Shown here piece by piece: positions 54,043-62,388 of a stretch of 64,000 bases of DNA. The stretch is taken from NCBI RefSeq assembly GCF_002943425.1, contig NZ_PTRA01000002.1, forward strand, positions 310,090-374,089, written 5' to 3'. The notes beneath the pieces are model-generated. The model had not been told where the DNA came from and made no database searches. It saw only the letters and a program-made list of their open reading frames with translations. Position numbers and translations under genes: made by a program. Each line of letters opens with the position of its first letter. Position 1 is the first letter of the stretch. The DNA comes from Siphonobacter curvatus (lineage in GTDB: Bacteria; Bacteroidota; Bacteroidia; Cytophagales; Spirosomataceae).

Positions 54043-55281
54043 TTGGAATCAAATGCCCTTGATAAAGCCCGTTTGCTGATGAATCTCAACCGCACCGCGG
54101 AAGCGATTCAGGAATTACGGCAGTGGCTGTTGCAACAACCCGAAGATTTAGAAGCCCTGATTCTGCTTGTACAGGCCTACATCAATACGCACGAGTATCC
54201 AAAGGCACTGGAAACAGCCGAGGAACTCCTGAGCCAGGCACCTGACTATTCCATTGCTCACTATTTTCACGGCGTGACCTTACTCCTTGCCAAGCGATAC
54301 GCTGATGCCGAACAGGCTTTACTGGAAGCCGTTGAGCTGGATCCCTGGGATGCGGACTATTTCAATATGCTCGGCACCCTGCACAACCTGCAGAAGCATT
54401 GGGAAAAAGCGTTGTTTTACGCCGACCAGGGCCTGGCCATTGACCCCGAACATGTACAGTGTCTGAACACGCGTACCGAAGCCCTAACCAAATTAGGGCG
54501 GCTGGAGGAAATGCAGAGTACCATTGAAGAAACCCTGGCTGCCGACCCTCACAACGCTTACACGCACGCCACCGTCGGCTGGAGTAAACTGGAACGGGGG
54601 AATATTTCGGAGGCCCGACAGCATTTTGCCGAAGCCTTACGGATGAAGGCGACGTATGAGTTTGCTCAGGAGGGTATGAAAGAAGCCGTAAAAGCCAAAA
54701 ATCCTCTGTATCGGGCTTATCTCAACTATTCCTTCTGGATGAGTCGTCACCAATCGAGCATGCAGTGGTCGATCATTTTGGGAGTACTGCTGGGGCAGAA
54801 TCTGGTTCGCCAGTACGCCGAACGCTTTCCTGTTTTGAATGTACTATTGGTCCTCATCATCGCCTTTCTGTATTTTACCTGGGTCATGATGCCGGTTGGT
54901 TACCTGATTCTACAGTTGGATTCGTACGGAAGAATGGCTCTGGAAAAAAATCAAAAGCGGCTGGCCTGGATTACGGGTATCGCTCTATGCGTAGGGGTCC
55001 TATCGTTAGCCGTTCATTATTGGCTGGATTACGGTCCCTTATTTCTGTTAGGTATGTACGGACTGCTGGTTATTATTCCGCTATCCCGACTGCTCGATCA
55101 CCCCGAACGTATTCCAACCTGGCTGAAAGTCGTAAGTTGGTTGATTATTGGCTTGGGAGCGTTAGCCGTTCTGGTTGGATTTGTCTACCTCGGCCTGGGT
55201 CTTCTCCTGGGTTATCTAGCCTTTTTCGGGGTATTAATTTATAGCTGGTTGTATAATTTTGCCTCGATGCGAGGAGCTTAA
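54043..55281 (+). CDS. TPR-repeat membrane protein, probable partner of the TPR-AAA ATPase
   Basis: 412 residues from TTG 54043 (first ATG 54079 would cut the first helix). The N-terminal half (about 1-225) is a run of TPR units, for example LEALILLVQAYINTHEYPKA, DYFNMLGTLHNLQKHWEKAL and YTHATVGWSKLERGNISEAR. The C-terminal half has five to six membrane helices (about 242-258, 265-288, 303-320, 324-342, 356-375, 378-400). TPR faces the cytoplasm if the topology follows the positive-inside pattern. It ends at a strong terminator, so the AAA gene and this one form a two-gene unit. No family name is recognised. Confidence 0.8.
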   Translation: MESNALDKARLLMNLNRTAEAIQELRQWLLQQPEDLEALILLVQAYINTHEYPKALETAEELLSQAPDYSIAHYFHGVTLLLAKRYADAEQALLEAVELDPWDADYFNMLGTLHNLQKHWEKALFYADQGLAIDPEHVQCLNTRTEALTKLGRLEEMQSTIEETLAADPHNAYTHATVGWSKLERGNISEARQHFAEALRMKATYEFAQEGMKEAVKAKNPLYRAYLNYSFWMSRHQSSMQWSIILGVLLGQNLVRQYAERFPVLNVLLVLIIAFLYFTWVMMPVGYLILQLDSYGRMALEKNQKRLAWITGIALCVGVLSLAVHYWLDYGPLFLLGMYGLLVIIPLSRLLDHPERIPTWLKVVSWLIIGLGALAVLVGFVYLGLGLLLGYLAFFGVLIYSWLYNFASMRGA

Positions 55282-55312
55282 AGTATTAATTTCTTGAGTA
55301 ATTGAAAAAAAT

Positions 55313-55348
55313 AAAACCCGAGTTGAGGTGTCTCAACTCGGGTTTTTT
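55313..55348. terminator. Bidirectional terminator
   Basis: AAAACCCGAGTTGAG and CTCAACTCGGGTTTT form a perfect 15-bp stem with loop GTGT, between convergent genes. Confidence 0.92.
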
Positions 55349-55395
55349 ATAAACAACTTCTTATACTGCCTGGAGTACTTAGTGATTCTATTTTT

Positions 55396-56442
55396 TTATA
55401 CCGTTTGCCGGGAAGCCATTTCCTTACGAATGACTGGGGCCACCTCCGTACCAAACAATTCGATGGCTCTGAGTATTTTCTTGTGCGGAACCAAATGCCC
55501 GCCGATGAGTTGGGCCAGGTACCGAGTTTGCTGGAACAACTCGTAGAAGTACATGATTTTGTCGATGATTTGCTGGGGACTGCCCACCATCAGAGGTCCA
55601 CTTTTTTGCATGAACTCGACATAATCCCGGCCAATGGGTGACCAGCCCCGCTCCCGTCCTACGCGGTTCATGATAAGTTCATAGGGTGGAAAAAAGTCGT
55701 CGATAGCCTGTTGAGCCGTATCGGCGGCGTAGAAATGCGAGTTGATGGCCAACGGAAGTTTACTTACGTCGTGACCCGCTTGAGCGGCCGCCTGCCGAAA
55801 GAGCTTGACAAAGGGCACGAAGCGATCCGGCGTTCCGCCAATAATGGCTACCGTCATGGGTATATTCAGCGAGCCAGCCCGAGCCGCCGAAGCAGGCGTA
55901 CCCCCTACAGCTAGCCATACGGGTAAAGATTCCTGTAAAGGTCTTGGATACACACCCAAGTTCTGAATAGCTGCTCGAAACTGTCCCTCCCAACTAACCT
56001 TCTCGCTCTGATTAATGGCTAACAGTAATTCCAGCTTTTCCGTAAATAAGCCATCGTAATCGTTGAGGTCGTACCCAAACAAGGGGAAAGATTCAATGAA
56101 CGATCCTCGCCCCGCCATAATCTCCGCCCGTCCGTTTGAGACTAAATCCAGCGTCGCAAAATTCTGAAAGACCCGTACTGGATCGGCTGAGCTTAATACC
56201 GTTACTGAACTGGAAAGTTTGATGTTTTTCGTCTGAGCCGCCGCCGCTGAAAGGATTACTTCCGGTGCCGACACCACAAAATCAGGCCGGTGGTGCTCAC
56301 CTAGGGCAAAGACGTCCAGACCTACTTCATCGGCGAGTTTAATTTCTTCGAGCAACTGCTGTACTCGTTCGTGGGCATTACGGGCTCCACCCGAAACGTG
56401 ATCGGGATGGATTTCACCAAAACTGGAAATACCAAGTTCCAT
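55396..56442 (-). CDS. LLM-class flavin-dependent oxidoreductase (bacterial luciferase-like)
   Basis: 348 residues, usual for the family. TIM-barrel luciferase-like features: MELGISSFGEIHPD, ADEVGLDVFALGEHHRPDFV, IKLSSSVTVLSSADPVRVFQ, DLVSNGRAEIMAGRGSFIES, VWLAVGGTPASAARAG and PLMVGSPQQIIDKIM. It uses reduced FMN from a separate reductase; the substrate is unknown. Monocistronic, followed by a shared terminator. Confidence 0.92.
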   Translation of the reverse strand: MELGISSFGEIHPDHVSGGARNAHERVQQLLEEIKLADEVGLDVFALGEHHRPDFVVSAPEVILSAAAAQTKNIKLSSSVTVLSSADPVRVFQNFATLDLVSNGRAEIMAGRGSFIESFPLFGYDLNDYDGLFTEKLELLLAINQSEKVSWEGQFRAAIQNLGVYPRPLQESLPVWLAVGGTPASAARAGSLNIPMTVAIIGGTPDRFVPFVKLFRQAAAQAGHDVSKLPLAINSHFYAADTAQQAIDDFFPPYELIMNRVGRERGWSPIGRDYVEFMQKSGPLMVGSPQQIIDKIMYFYELFQQTRYLAQLIGGHLVPHKKILRAIELFGTEVAPVIRKEMASRQTV

Positions 56443-56923
56443 GCGTTAAAGCTAGATAGGATTCGATTTGTTGGCTTAATGAAAAAATCCAGTAAATGAT
56501 TCCTTTTTCGCCGTTTTTCCAAAACCCGTGCCCTTTTTAAGGATTTTTCGTAGCAAAATAAACCCTTATATACTTAATTAAATACTAAGCACATAGTACT
56601 AAAAACTATTTAATACTCATTAAATAATACAAGTATTACTACAAGAGGATTCAAGTATTACTATAGCTTCTCAAATACGTATACAATTCCTTTGCTCCCC
56701 AATTCACAACTCTTATTTAGATATTCCAAATCGTTTCCGCTAAAATGATTACTATCTATCCACTGAACCTTTCTTTTTTACAGCTCGATCCCTACGCTGT
56801 TTCCTTGCTATATCTGAAAGCTTCCTGAGTTCTTATTTGACGGTTTGTTAGGCCTGGCGGTTTCATCGCTCAGGTGATTCTTTTTATTTCTAATCAATTT
56901 TTTTCATCCAATTCCTTTACCCT
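56443..56923. other. A+T-rich control region with a 12-bp direct repeat
   Basis: 481 bp upstream of both the luciferase-like gene and the S74 fibre gene. It holds the direct repeat described separately; no gene was seen. Confidence 0.5.
56630..56663. repeat. 12-bp direct repeat, 22-bp period
   Basis: CAAGTATTACTA occurs at 56630-56641 and 56652-56663. The 22-bp spacing is about two helical turns, which would place both copies on one face of the DNA, as for a dimeric regulator. Confidence 0.5.
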
Positions 56924-58492
56924 ATGAAGACTAAACAACTACTTACCACTGCTTGCTTTTTGGCGGCCCTGTCAGCAGCTCCTTCACTCCAGGCTCAGAT
57001 GAAAATCGGGGGTACGGGTGCTCCTAATGCGGCAGCCTTATTAGATTTAAATACGAATCCCTCTGCCAACTCTGGTATTCTTTCCAAAGGACTTTTAATG
57101 CCTCGTGCCTGGCTTACTACGACGACGACCTGGGGCTTAGCGGGTAGTGCCGTTACCGGTATGACTGTTTATAACGGTAACGGTGCCATAACCAGTGAAA
57201 ACGTGAATTATCCGGCGATGGGTGCGGGTGAATACTACTTTGACGGTACGGGCTGGGTTAGTAAAAAGCTCGCTCAACCCTGGAATGTAATAGGTACTAC
57301 CAACCCGGCAACCTCTAATAACCAACATATTTACCAGAAGGGTTGGGTAAGTATCGGTACTTCGCAGCGGCAAGGAAGACTGACCATTGTGAACGATGGT
57401 GCCGGTACGGGAGATGAAGATAATGTTCGTGTATTCAGCTACGGTAATGGTACCAGCCCGGGATTAATCTTAACGAGTTCCCGAGGCAGTGAAGAATCAC
57501 CCTCCGATATTGTGACGAATACGGAATTGGGAAGTGTATCCTTCGGAGGACGCGTTAATAATGCCTTTGCTCCCTTTATGTCCCGAGTGATTTCCTACTA
57601 CAAGGGCGATGGAACAAACAACCTTAGTACTCTGCAATTGCAAACCAGTGGAACGAATCGGCTGATGATCAATGAGGAAGGCAGATTTGGTCTTGGTACC
57701 GTTAACCCACAGTTTTTTGTTGAAACCAGAAGTGGTCGCCCCACAGAACCAGTAGTCGCCTACTTCGATAATGGCGGTGACATTGGAGCAGATCGGGGAA
57801 TTGCCTTCCGTAGTGGCGGTGGTGCATTCTTCGGTTATGGCCGCTTTGCGGAACACATCGGTGCCAAAATTATTGCTGGTAGTGACAAAAGCATCGGCTT
57901 TTTCACGCATGGCGATTCCATGAACCCAAGTGATTCCAGCAACAGACTTCGCATGACCATTTCCTGGAATGGTCGGGTAGGTATTGGAACATCGGCACCC
58001 GGTTATAACCTGGATGTGGCAGGTACGATTAACGCTTCTGCAAACGTTCGTGCCGGTGGCGTTGTATTGACGTCTGACGCTCGTCTGAAGCGTAATATCA
58101 AAGCCGTTGACAATGGACTTTCGCTCGTCAGCCAACTCAAACCTGTATCTTACGAAAAGAAAAGCTCCGTAGCTAGTCAGGACTACAACCGTTCAGAAAT
58201 CGGCTTCATTGCTCAGGATCTTCAGAAAGTACTCCCGATGCTGGTAGAAGAAGGAAACGATGCGGATAAAACGCTTTCGGTAGATTACAACTCCCTGATT
58301 CCGGTACTGACCAAGGCAATCCAGGAATTGAATGCTAAAGTAGAAGCCCTAACGACTGAGAATACGCAATTACGGACCGCTGCGGCCAAAGCAGAAAACG
58401 CCGAGAAAGCCGTAGCCAGTCTGTCCGATCAGATCAAGGAATTACAACAACTGCTGGGCGTGAGCAAAAAGCAGGCTCAGGCGGCGAAGTAA
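56924..58492 (+). CDS. Secreted fibre-like protein with C-terminal S74 self-cleaving chaperone domain
   Basis: 522 residues with a signal peptide (ends near SLQAQ). A beta-rich, glycine-rich body (about 25-375: GGTGAPNAAALLDLNTNP; repeated VSIGT, GLGTVNP and VGIGTSAPGYNLDVAG segments) resembles trimeric tail-fibre shafts. The S74 peptidase/intramolecular chaperone domain begins near TSDARLKRNI with Ser384 and Lys389 at the 5-residue spacing of the known catalytic dyad, followed by EIGFIAQDLQKVLPMLVEEG. The C-terminus (about 455-520) is a coiled coil with AKVEALTTENTQLRTAAAKA. It probably trimerises and releases its C-terminal chaperone. The T9SS protein 47 bp downstream may be cotranscribed. 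Not a phage gene by context. Confidence 0.85.
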   Translation: MKTKQLLTTACFLAALSAAPSLQAQMKIGGTGAPNAAALLDLNTNPSANSGILSKGLLMPRAWLTTTTTWGLAGSAVTGMTVYNGNGAITSENVNYPAMGAGEYYFDGTGWVSKKLAQPWNVIGTTNPATSNNQHIYQKGWVSIGTSQRQGRLTIVNDGAGTGDEDNVRVFSYGNGTSPGLILTSSRGSEESPSDIVTNTELGSVSFGGRVNNAFAPFMSRVISYYKGDGTNNLSTLQLQTSGTNRLMINEEGRFGLGTVNPQFFVETRSGRPTEPVVAYFDNGGDIGADRGIAFRSGGGAFFGYGRFAEHIGAKIIAGSDKSIGFFTHGDSMNPSDSSNRLRMTISWNGRVGIGTSAPGYNLDVAGTINASANVRAGGVVLTSDARLKRNIKAVDNGLSLVSQLKPVSYEKKSSVASQDYNRSEIGFIAQDLQKVLPMLVEEGNDADKTLSVDYNSLIPVLTKAIQELNAKVEALTTENTQLRTAAAKAENAEKAVASLSDQIKELQQLLGVSKKQAQAAK

Positions 58493-58539
58493 GCCGTAGG
58501 CTTTTCAGCGTGTGTTTTCCAATCTTTATTCTGATCGCT

Positions 58540-60057
58540 ATGCATTCAACTACTAAACGATACGCGGTCACCCCCTGGATCAGTGCGGCTATAGCTTTAC
58601 TGCTAAGTCCATTGGCGGGGATGGCCCAATCCACTACCCTTGGTGGGGATAGTTCTCCGGTCATCATCGACGGAGGTACGGTTTCTGACTACAGTCCCGA
58701 CGGACTCTTTATTCTGGCGGATGGTAGTATGACCCTGCTCAATAACAGTACCTTTGAGCACGGTAACTCGCTCTTCAACAACCGGGGTGCCTGGCTCAGT
58801 ACATCCAGTCTGGACTTATTTGCGGCTCAAGGGAATGGTACTATTGCCGGGACCATCGCTCCCAACTTTGCCAATCTCCGCTTTAACATTGGAGCCAATG
58901 TGATGGCTATTACCAACAGCCAGGGCATCAACGTGGCAGGTACCTTAAACTTCCATAATGGCATCACGACTACCGTTCGGAGTGCCACCAGCCTGGGAGC
59001 CATCCACTTTGGAACAGCGGCGGTTTATGGAGATAATAACGCCAGTGACACCAAGCACGTTGATGGCTACGTCAGTAAACGAGGAAGCACTCCTTTTTTC
59101 TTCCCCGTCGGCAGTGGTACGGACTACCGACCCCTACAAACGTTGAGCGTTCCAACGGGAGACAATGAATATGCGGTCGCCTGGATTACGGGCGATCCTA
59201 CCACTACGCCGGACCCCTCCGACGGTGGTAGCACGCATCCGATTACGGCTGTAGGCTCGGGTATTATGAGTGTGAGCCCGGCCGGGCAGTGGGATTGGAT
59301 TACGGTGCAGGGTACTGCGGACCAAGTGAATGTACGCGTATCCATGCCTGACATGACCGGCTTTGCCACGGCTCAAAACCTGCGATTAGTGGGCTGGAAT
59401 GGTACACAGTGGATTGACCTCAGTGGCGGAGCCACCGCTACGGGCAATCAGGAGGACCGGACGATCACGGGTACTATTCCGACCGGTGCTACGATTACCG
59501 CCCTGGCCATTGGTTCCGTATCCTCGGCGTTACCCGTCTCCTTGGCCCGTTTTGAGGTCAGTAAGGAAGGAAATGCGGCTCTGCTAACCTGGCTTACGGC
59601 ACAAGAGAAAAATACGAAAAGCTTCGAAGTGGAGCACAGTCTGGATGGCCGTAGCTGGCGAACCATTGGTTCAGTAGCTGCGAAAGGCAACAGTACTGCA
59701 GAGCAACGTTACAGCTTCCTGGACACAGATCCAGCCAATGGTATAAATTACTACCGCCTGCGGATGGTTGATTTCGATGGCTACACGGAACTCACGCGTT
59801 CTCAAAGTATAGCTTTCGAATTAGCCGCACAGGCCAGCGTGTATCCGAATCCGGTAGCAGATGTACTGACACTCCATGTGAAGGATCAGACCAAATTACA
59901 GGGCGTACAGGTACTTTCTTCCATGGGAACGACTGTTTACCGTACCTCAAGTCCCGGTAGCCAGCTCTCCATGCAGGGCTTAAGCAAGGGTTTGTACGTG
60001 GTACGTTTACAATTTGTGAACGGTACGGTAGAAACCTTTAAAGTGATCAAGCAGTAG
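58540..60057 (+). CDS. T9SS-exported surface protein
   Basis: 505 residues from ATG 58540 (MHSTTKRYAVTPWIS, then a hydrophobic segment to GMAQ). A beta-helical or adhesin-like N-terminal part (about 35-320: GGTVSDYSPDGLFILADGSM; INVAGTLNFHNGITTTVRSA), an Fn3-like module (about 335-420: LPVSLARFEVSKEGNAALLT, ARYSFLDTDPANGINYYRLR-type segment), and a type-A T9SS C-terminal sorting domain (about 435-505: ASVYPNPVADVLTLHVKDQT to ETFKVIKQ). It should be delivered to the cell surface. Enzymatic motifs were not found. It follows the S74 protein closely. Confidence 0.85.
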   Translation: MHSTTKRYAVTPWISAAIALLLSPLAGMAQSTTLGGDSSPVIIDGGTVSDYSPDGLFILADGSMTLLNNSTFEHGNSLFNNRGAWLSTSSLDLFAAQGNGTIAGTIAPNFANLRFNIGANVMAITNSQGINVAGTLNFHNGITTTVRSATSLGAIHFGTAAVYGDNNASDTKHVDGYVSKRGSTPFFFPVGSGTDYRPLQTLSVPTGDNEYAVAWITGDPTTTPDPSDGGSTHPITAVGSGIMSVSPAGQWDWITVQGTADQVNVRVSMPDMTGFATAQNLRLVGWNGTQWIDLSGGATATGNQEDRTITGTIPTGATITALAIGSVSSALPVSLARFEVSKEGNAALLTWLTAQEKNTKSFEVEHSLDGRSWRTIGSVAAKGNSTAEQRYSFLDTDPANGINYYRLRMVDFDGYTELTRSQSIAFELAAQASVYPNPVADVLTLHVKDQTKLQGVQVLSSMGTTVYRTSSPGSQLSMQGLSKGLYVVRLQFVNGTVETFKVIKQ

Positions 60058-60077
60058 TTCGCGGTTAGGTAAAAAGT

Positions 60078-60117
60078 AATAAACCCGGTCTTTGTACGAA
60101 GACTGGGTTTATTTTTT
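60078..60117. terminator. Bidirectional terminator
   Basis: AATAAACCCGGTCTT and AAGACTGGGTTTATT pair (one G-T) with a T run, between the convergent T9SS and sugE genes. Confidence 0.85.
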
Positions 60118-60166
60118 AGTGCGTTATTATTTACCACCAGAGAATGCCTTTTACATCTCTTAGCAA

Positions 60167-60487
60167 TTAATGAGAAGAAGAAACTTTCATTAGTACCAGC
60201 CCTGCGATAATTAACACAGCAGCCAAAATGCGAGTGAAATTAACTGACTCACCCAGTAGAATGATTCCCACCAGAAAAGCTCCTACCGCTCCTATGCCCG
60301 TCCAGATTGAATAAGCCGTACCGAGGGGTAAGGTTCGCATGGCTACGGACAACAGCCCGAAACTGGCCAGCATGGCTATAAGCGTGAGGATAGAGGGGGT
60401 AAGGCGAGAGAATCCCTCGGATTGTTTCATGAAGTACGCCCAGACGACTTCCAGCAGTCCAGCGAAAATTAAATAGATCCAGGCCAT
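60167..60487 (-). CDS. sugE: SugE/Gdx-type small multidrug-resistance protein (guanidinium exporter)
   Basis: 106 residues, four membrane helices. The chosen start (ATG 60487) gives MAWIYLIFAGLLEVVWAYFM; an in-frame ATG at 60604 would add 39 residues that read through two RNA hairpins and is rejected. Compared with remembered E. coli SugE, blocks such as AGLLEVVWA with the essential Glu, GFSRLTPS, SVAMRTLPLGTAY, WTGIGAVGAF and LLGES align closely. The SugE/Gdx branch is known to exchange guanidinium for protons. The guanidine-II-like riboswitch just upstream supports that role over general multidrug export. Confidence 0.93.
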   Translation of the reverse strand: MAWIYLIFAGLLEVVWAYFMKQSEGFSRLTPSILTLIAMLASFGLLSVAMRTLPLGTAYSIWTGIGAVGAFLVGIILLGESVNFTRILAAVLIIAGLVLMKVSSSH

Positions 60488-60511
60488 GGTTTGGCTTTTT
60501 TTAAAATAAGC

Positions 60512-60557
60512 CGGGCCGTCCCGAATGCGATTCCCTGCGTGGGGGAGGTCGTCCTCC
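60512..60557 (-). promoter_or_regulatory. Guanidine-II (mini-ykkC) riboswitch candidate
   Basis: On the minus strand two hairpins lie in tandem: GGAGG-ACGA-CCTCC (60557-60544) and CGGG-ACGG-CCCG (60523-60512), separated by 20 nt. Both loops are ACGR closed by G-C, the defining signature of the guanidine-II class, and the second hairpin ends 24 nt before the sugE start. Stem lengths (5 and 4 bp) are within what is expected. Seen in sequence; binding not tested. Confidence 0.82.
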
Positions 60558-60705
60558 AGTGACTTAACGTAGTTCGTGCTGTCTAAACTTCCCCAGGCAT
60601 TCAAAAATTCCCGTTTGGGTTCATTTTTAAATTCTGGCAGTAATGGCTATGCGGTAAAGTAGGTCGCTATGCTACACAAAGCCCTTTTCATAATCGAATC
60701 ATTCT

Positions 60706-61080
60706 TTACTTTCCAATAATCTGCTTCCGGTGGGCCAGTCCCCAGTAATGCAGTTCTGCGATTACTTTTTCCAGCGACAGCCCGTGCGGCGTAATCGAGT
60801 ACTCAACCGTCGGTGGGAACGTATCATGCACTTCCCGTTTCACGAGTTGGTTCGATTCGAGCAATTTCAATTCTTTCGATAGTGTCTTATCGGTAATCCC
60901 GGCGACCTCTTTGGAAATCTGTTTAAAGCGTTTAGGCCCCGAAGAAGATAAAGCGAACAAAATCAGCAATTTCCACTTCCCTTCCAGAGCCTCCAGGGCA
61001 TCTTTGATCGATAACATCGTACTAGGGCAACCTTCGCTAGTAAGCATCAGACTGGGTTTTAAGGGTACGTTACTATCCAA
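60706..61080 (-). CDS. HxlR-family transcriptional regulator
   Basis: 124 residues with the HxlR winged helix: CPSTMLSIKDALEALEGKWK, LLILFALSSSGPKRFKQISK, GITDKTLSKELKLLESNQLV, VEYSITPHGLSLEKVIAELH. Cys18 sits in the position where some HxlR proteins sense electrophiles or redox state. It is divergent from a DoxX gene, a common pair in which the regulator represses its neighbour. Confidence 0.92.
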   Translation of the reverse strand: MDSNVPLKPSLMLTSEGCPSTMLSIKDALEALEGKWKLLILFALSSSGPKRFKQISKEVAGITDKTLSKELKLLESNQLVKREVHDTFPPTVEYSITPHGLSLEKVIAELHYWGLAHRKQIIGK

Positions 61081-61090
61081 CTGGAAAGTG

Positions 61091-61106
61091 CTATCCCAGC
61101 GGATAG
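61091..61106. promoter_or_regulatory. Candidate HxlR operator
   Basis: CTATCC-CAGC-GGATAG inverted repeat, with a further GGATAGC at 61118-61124, in the divergent region between hxlR and the DoxX gene. Confidence 0.35.
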
Positions 61107-61123
61107 TGCTTTCTACAGGATAG

Positions 61124-61131
61124 CAAACTTA
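61124..61131 (-). promoter_or_regulatory. Candidate -7 promoter box (TAAGTTTG) for the HxlR gene
   Basis: Minus-strand TAnnTTTG match 44 bp upstream of the start at 61080, next to the operator-like repeats. A near match TAGTTTCG on the plus strand (61134-61141) precedes DoxX. Confidence 0.5.
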
Positions 61132-61164
61132 CCTAGTTTCGTGCCATTCCAAATCAATCAGCAC

Positions 61165-61566
61165 ATGAAAAAGAACCGAATCTTGCACGTAACCCTTTGG
61201 CTTATCCAACTCATGCTGGCGGCAAGCCTGCTCTGGGCCGCCAGCATGAAACTATTTCAACCCCTGGATACCTTAGCGGCGATGTGGCCCTGGACGAATC
61301 AGGTACCCCGATCGCTGGTGACGCTTACCGGAATGGTCGATGTACTGGGAGCTTTGGGTCTGGTATTACCGATGCTGGTTAACGTGAAACCTGCACTGAC
61401 GCCGCTCGCAGCGGTGGGAGTAATTCTGCTGATGATCACCGCCAGTATTTTTCACATCGCCCGCGGGGAGGTATCGCTCATTGGTGTAAATGTTATCTTT
61501 ACACTACTGGCCGCCGGGGTCGCCTGGGGTCGATGGACGAAGGTACCCATACGTTCATTTTTGTAA
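61165..61566 (+). CDS. DoxX-family membrane protein
   Basis: 133 residues from ATG 61165, four hydrophobic segments (about 8-25, 48-68, 75-92, 100-118) with the DoxX pattern LLWAASMKLFQPLDTLAAMW, GMVDVLGALGLVLP and LLMITASIFHIARGE. Divergent from HxlR and probably repressed by it. Members are linked to thiol or oxidative stress; no reaction assigned. Confidence 0.85.
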   Translation: MKKNRILHVTLWLIQLMLAASLLWAASMKLFQPLDTLAAMWPWTNQVPRSLVTLTGMVDVLGALGLVLPMLVNVKPALTPLAAVGVILLMITASIFHIARGEVSLIGVNVIFTLLAAGVAWGRWTKVPIRSFL

Positions 61567-61807
61567 GATATGAAGACGCCGTACCGAATTAAACCCATTG
61601 TTGTGTACCCTATGTGGACTTACTTCTGACCAATGTCAGGCGGTTCTGTCATCGACCGTTTATAACCCAACAGTCAACGAATTATTCCCTTTTGTACCCA
61701 TGGGAAGCCCTGTCGATGGGTTCTTCCAATGGAACGAGCCTGGAATAGGGTCTGGGACGTAGGGTCGATTGCAATCAATGGAATACCAGTGTCCGATTAT
61801 CAGCTGA

Positions 61808-62218
61808 TTAACCCAGTAGATGTAGCGTCTGGGCATCCGCTTCTCCTTGATAGAATTTATCCAGTACCCGCTGAAATACGGGATCACTTGCTTCGAGCGT
61901 AGCAAACAGGGTCATGGAGGAACGTAATTTCAGGTCATCGGGACTTCCCAAAACGACCGTAGCATTGGCTATCGGCAGATCCAGCAGGGCCTGGGAAATT
62001 TCGATAAGACGAGGCCCGAGCACGGGATGTTGTACATAGGCCTGAGCCTCCGCCCGGTCCGCAATACCATAGTGCTGGGCCATGTGACTATAACCGAGTC
62101 CTTTCAACTGCGGAAAAATGTACCACATCCAATGACTCCGCTTCCGCCCGTTTTTAATTTCAGACAAAGCCTGAGCATACTCTTCTTGTTGAGCTTCTAT
62201 AAATCGGTTGAGGTCCAT
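61808..62218 (-). CDS. DUF1810-family protein
   Basis: 136 residues from ATG 62218 (MDLNRFIEAQQEEYAQALSE); upstream in-frame ATGs give a leader not typical for the family. DUF1810 landmarks: EIKNGRKRSHWMWYIFPQL, GLGYSHMAQHYGI, VLGPRLIEISQAL, SSMTLFATLEASDPVFQRVL. Helical cytoplasmic protein of unknown function; often calpastatin-annotated without support. Monocistronic. Confidence 0.88.
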   Translation of the reverse strand: MDLNRFIEAQQEEYAQALSEIKNGRKRSHWMWYIFPQLKGLGYSHMAQHYGIADRAEAQAYVQHPVLGPRLIEISQALLDLPIANATVVLGSPDDLKLRSSMTLFATLEASDPVFQRVLDKFYQGEADAQTLHLLG

Positions 62219-62388
62219 CGTAGTAATTTTTGCTCCAACTGGTATAAAAAGAGTTGTGCCTAAACCTTTCAAACCCATTCTATCCTTAATTTCATGCAAC
62301 CTCTCCTATCTAAACCGCATCCTCATTTTCAAGACGTTTTTAGACAAAAAACGCTGTTTTTTACCACGCCTATCCTTATCGTCTTGCG

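Noticed and set aside
56924-58492. Prophage tail fibre
   Set aside because: An S74 domain occurs in phage fibres, but this protein has a signal peptide and no other phage genes are nearby.
60488-60604. N-terminal extension of SugE starting at ATG 60604
   Set aside because: The extension would translate through the two ACGR hairpins and is absent from the family; MAWIYLIF at 60487 is the normal SugE start.
60488-60640. Guanidine-I (ykkC) riboswitch
   Set aside because: The long conserved ykkC-I core was not found; only the paired ACGR hairpins of the guanidine-II class are present.
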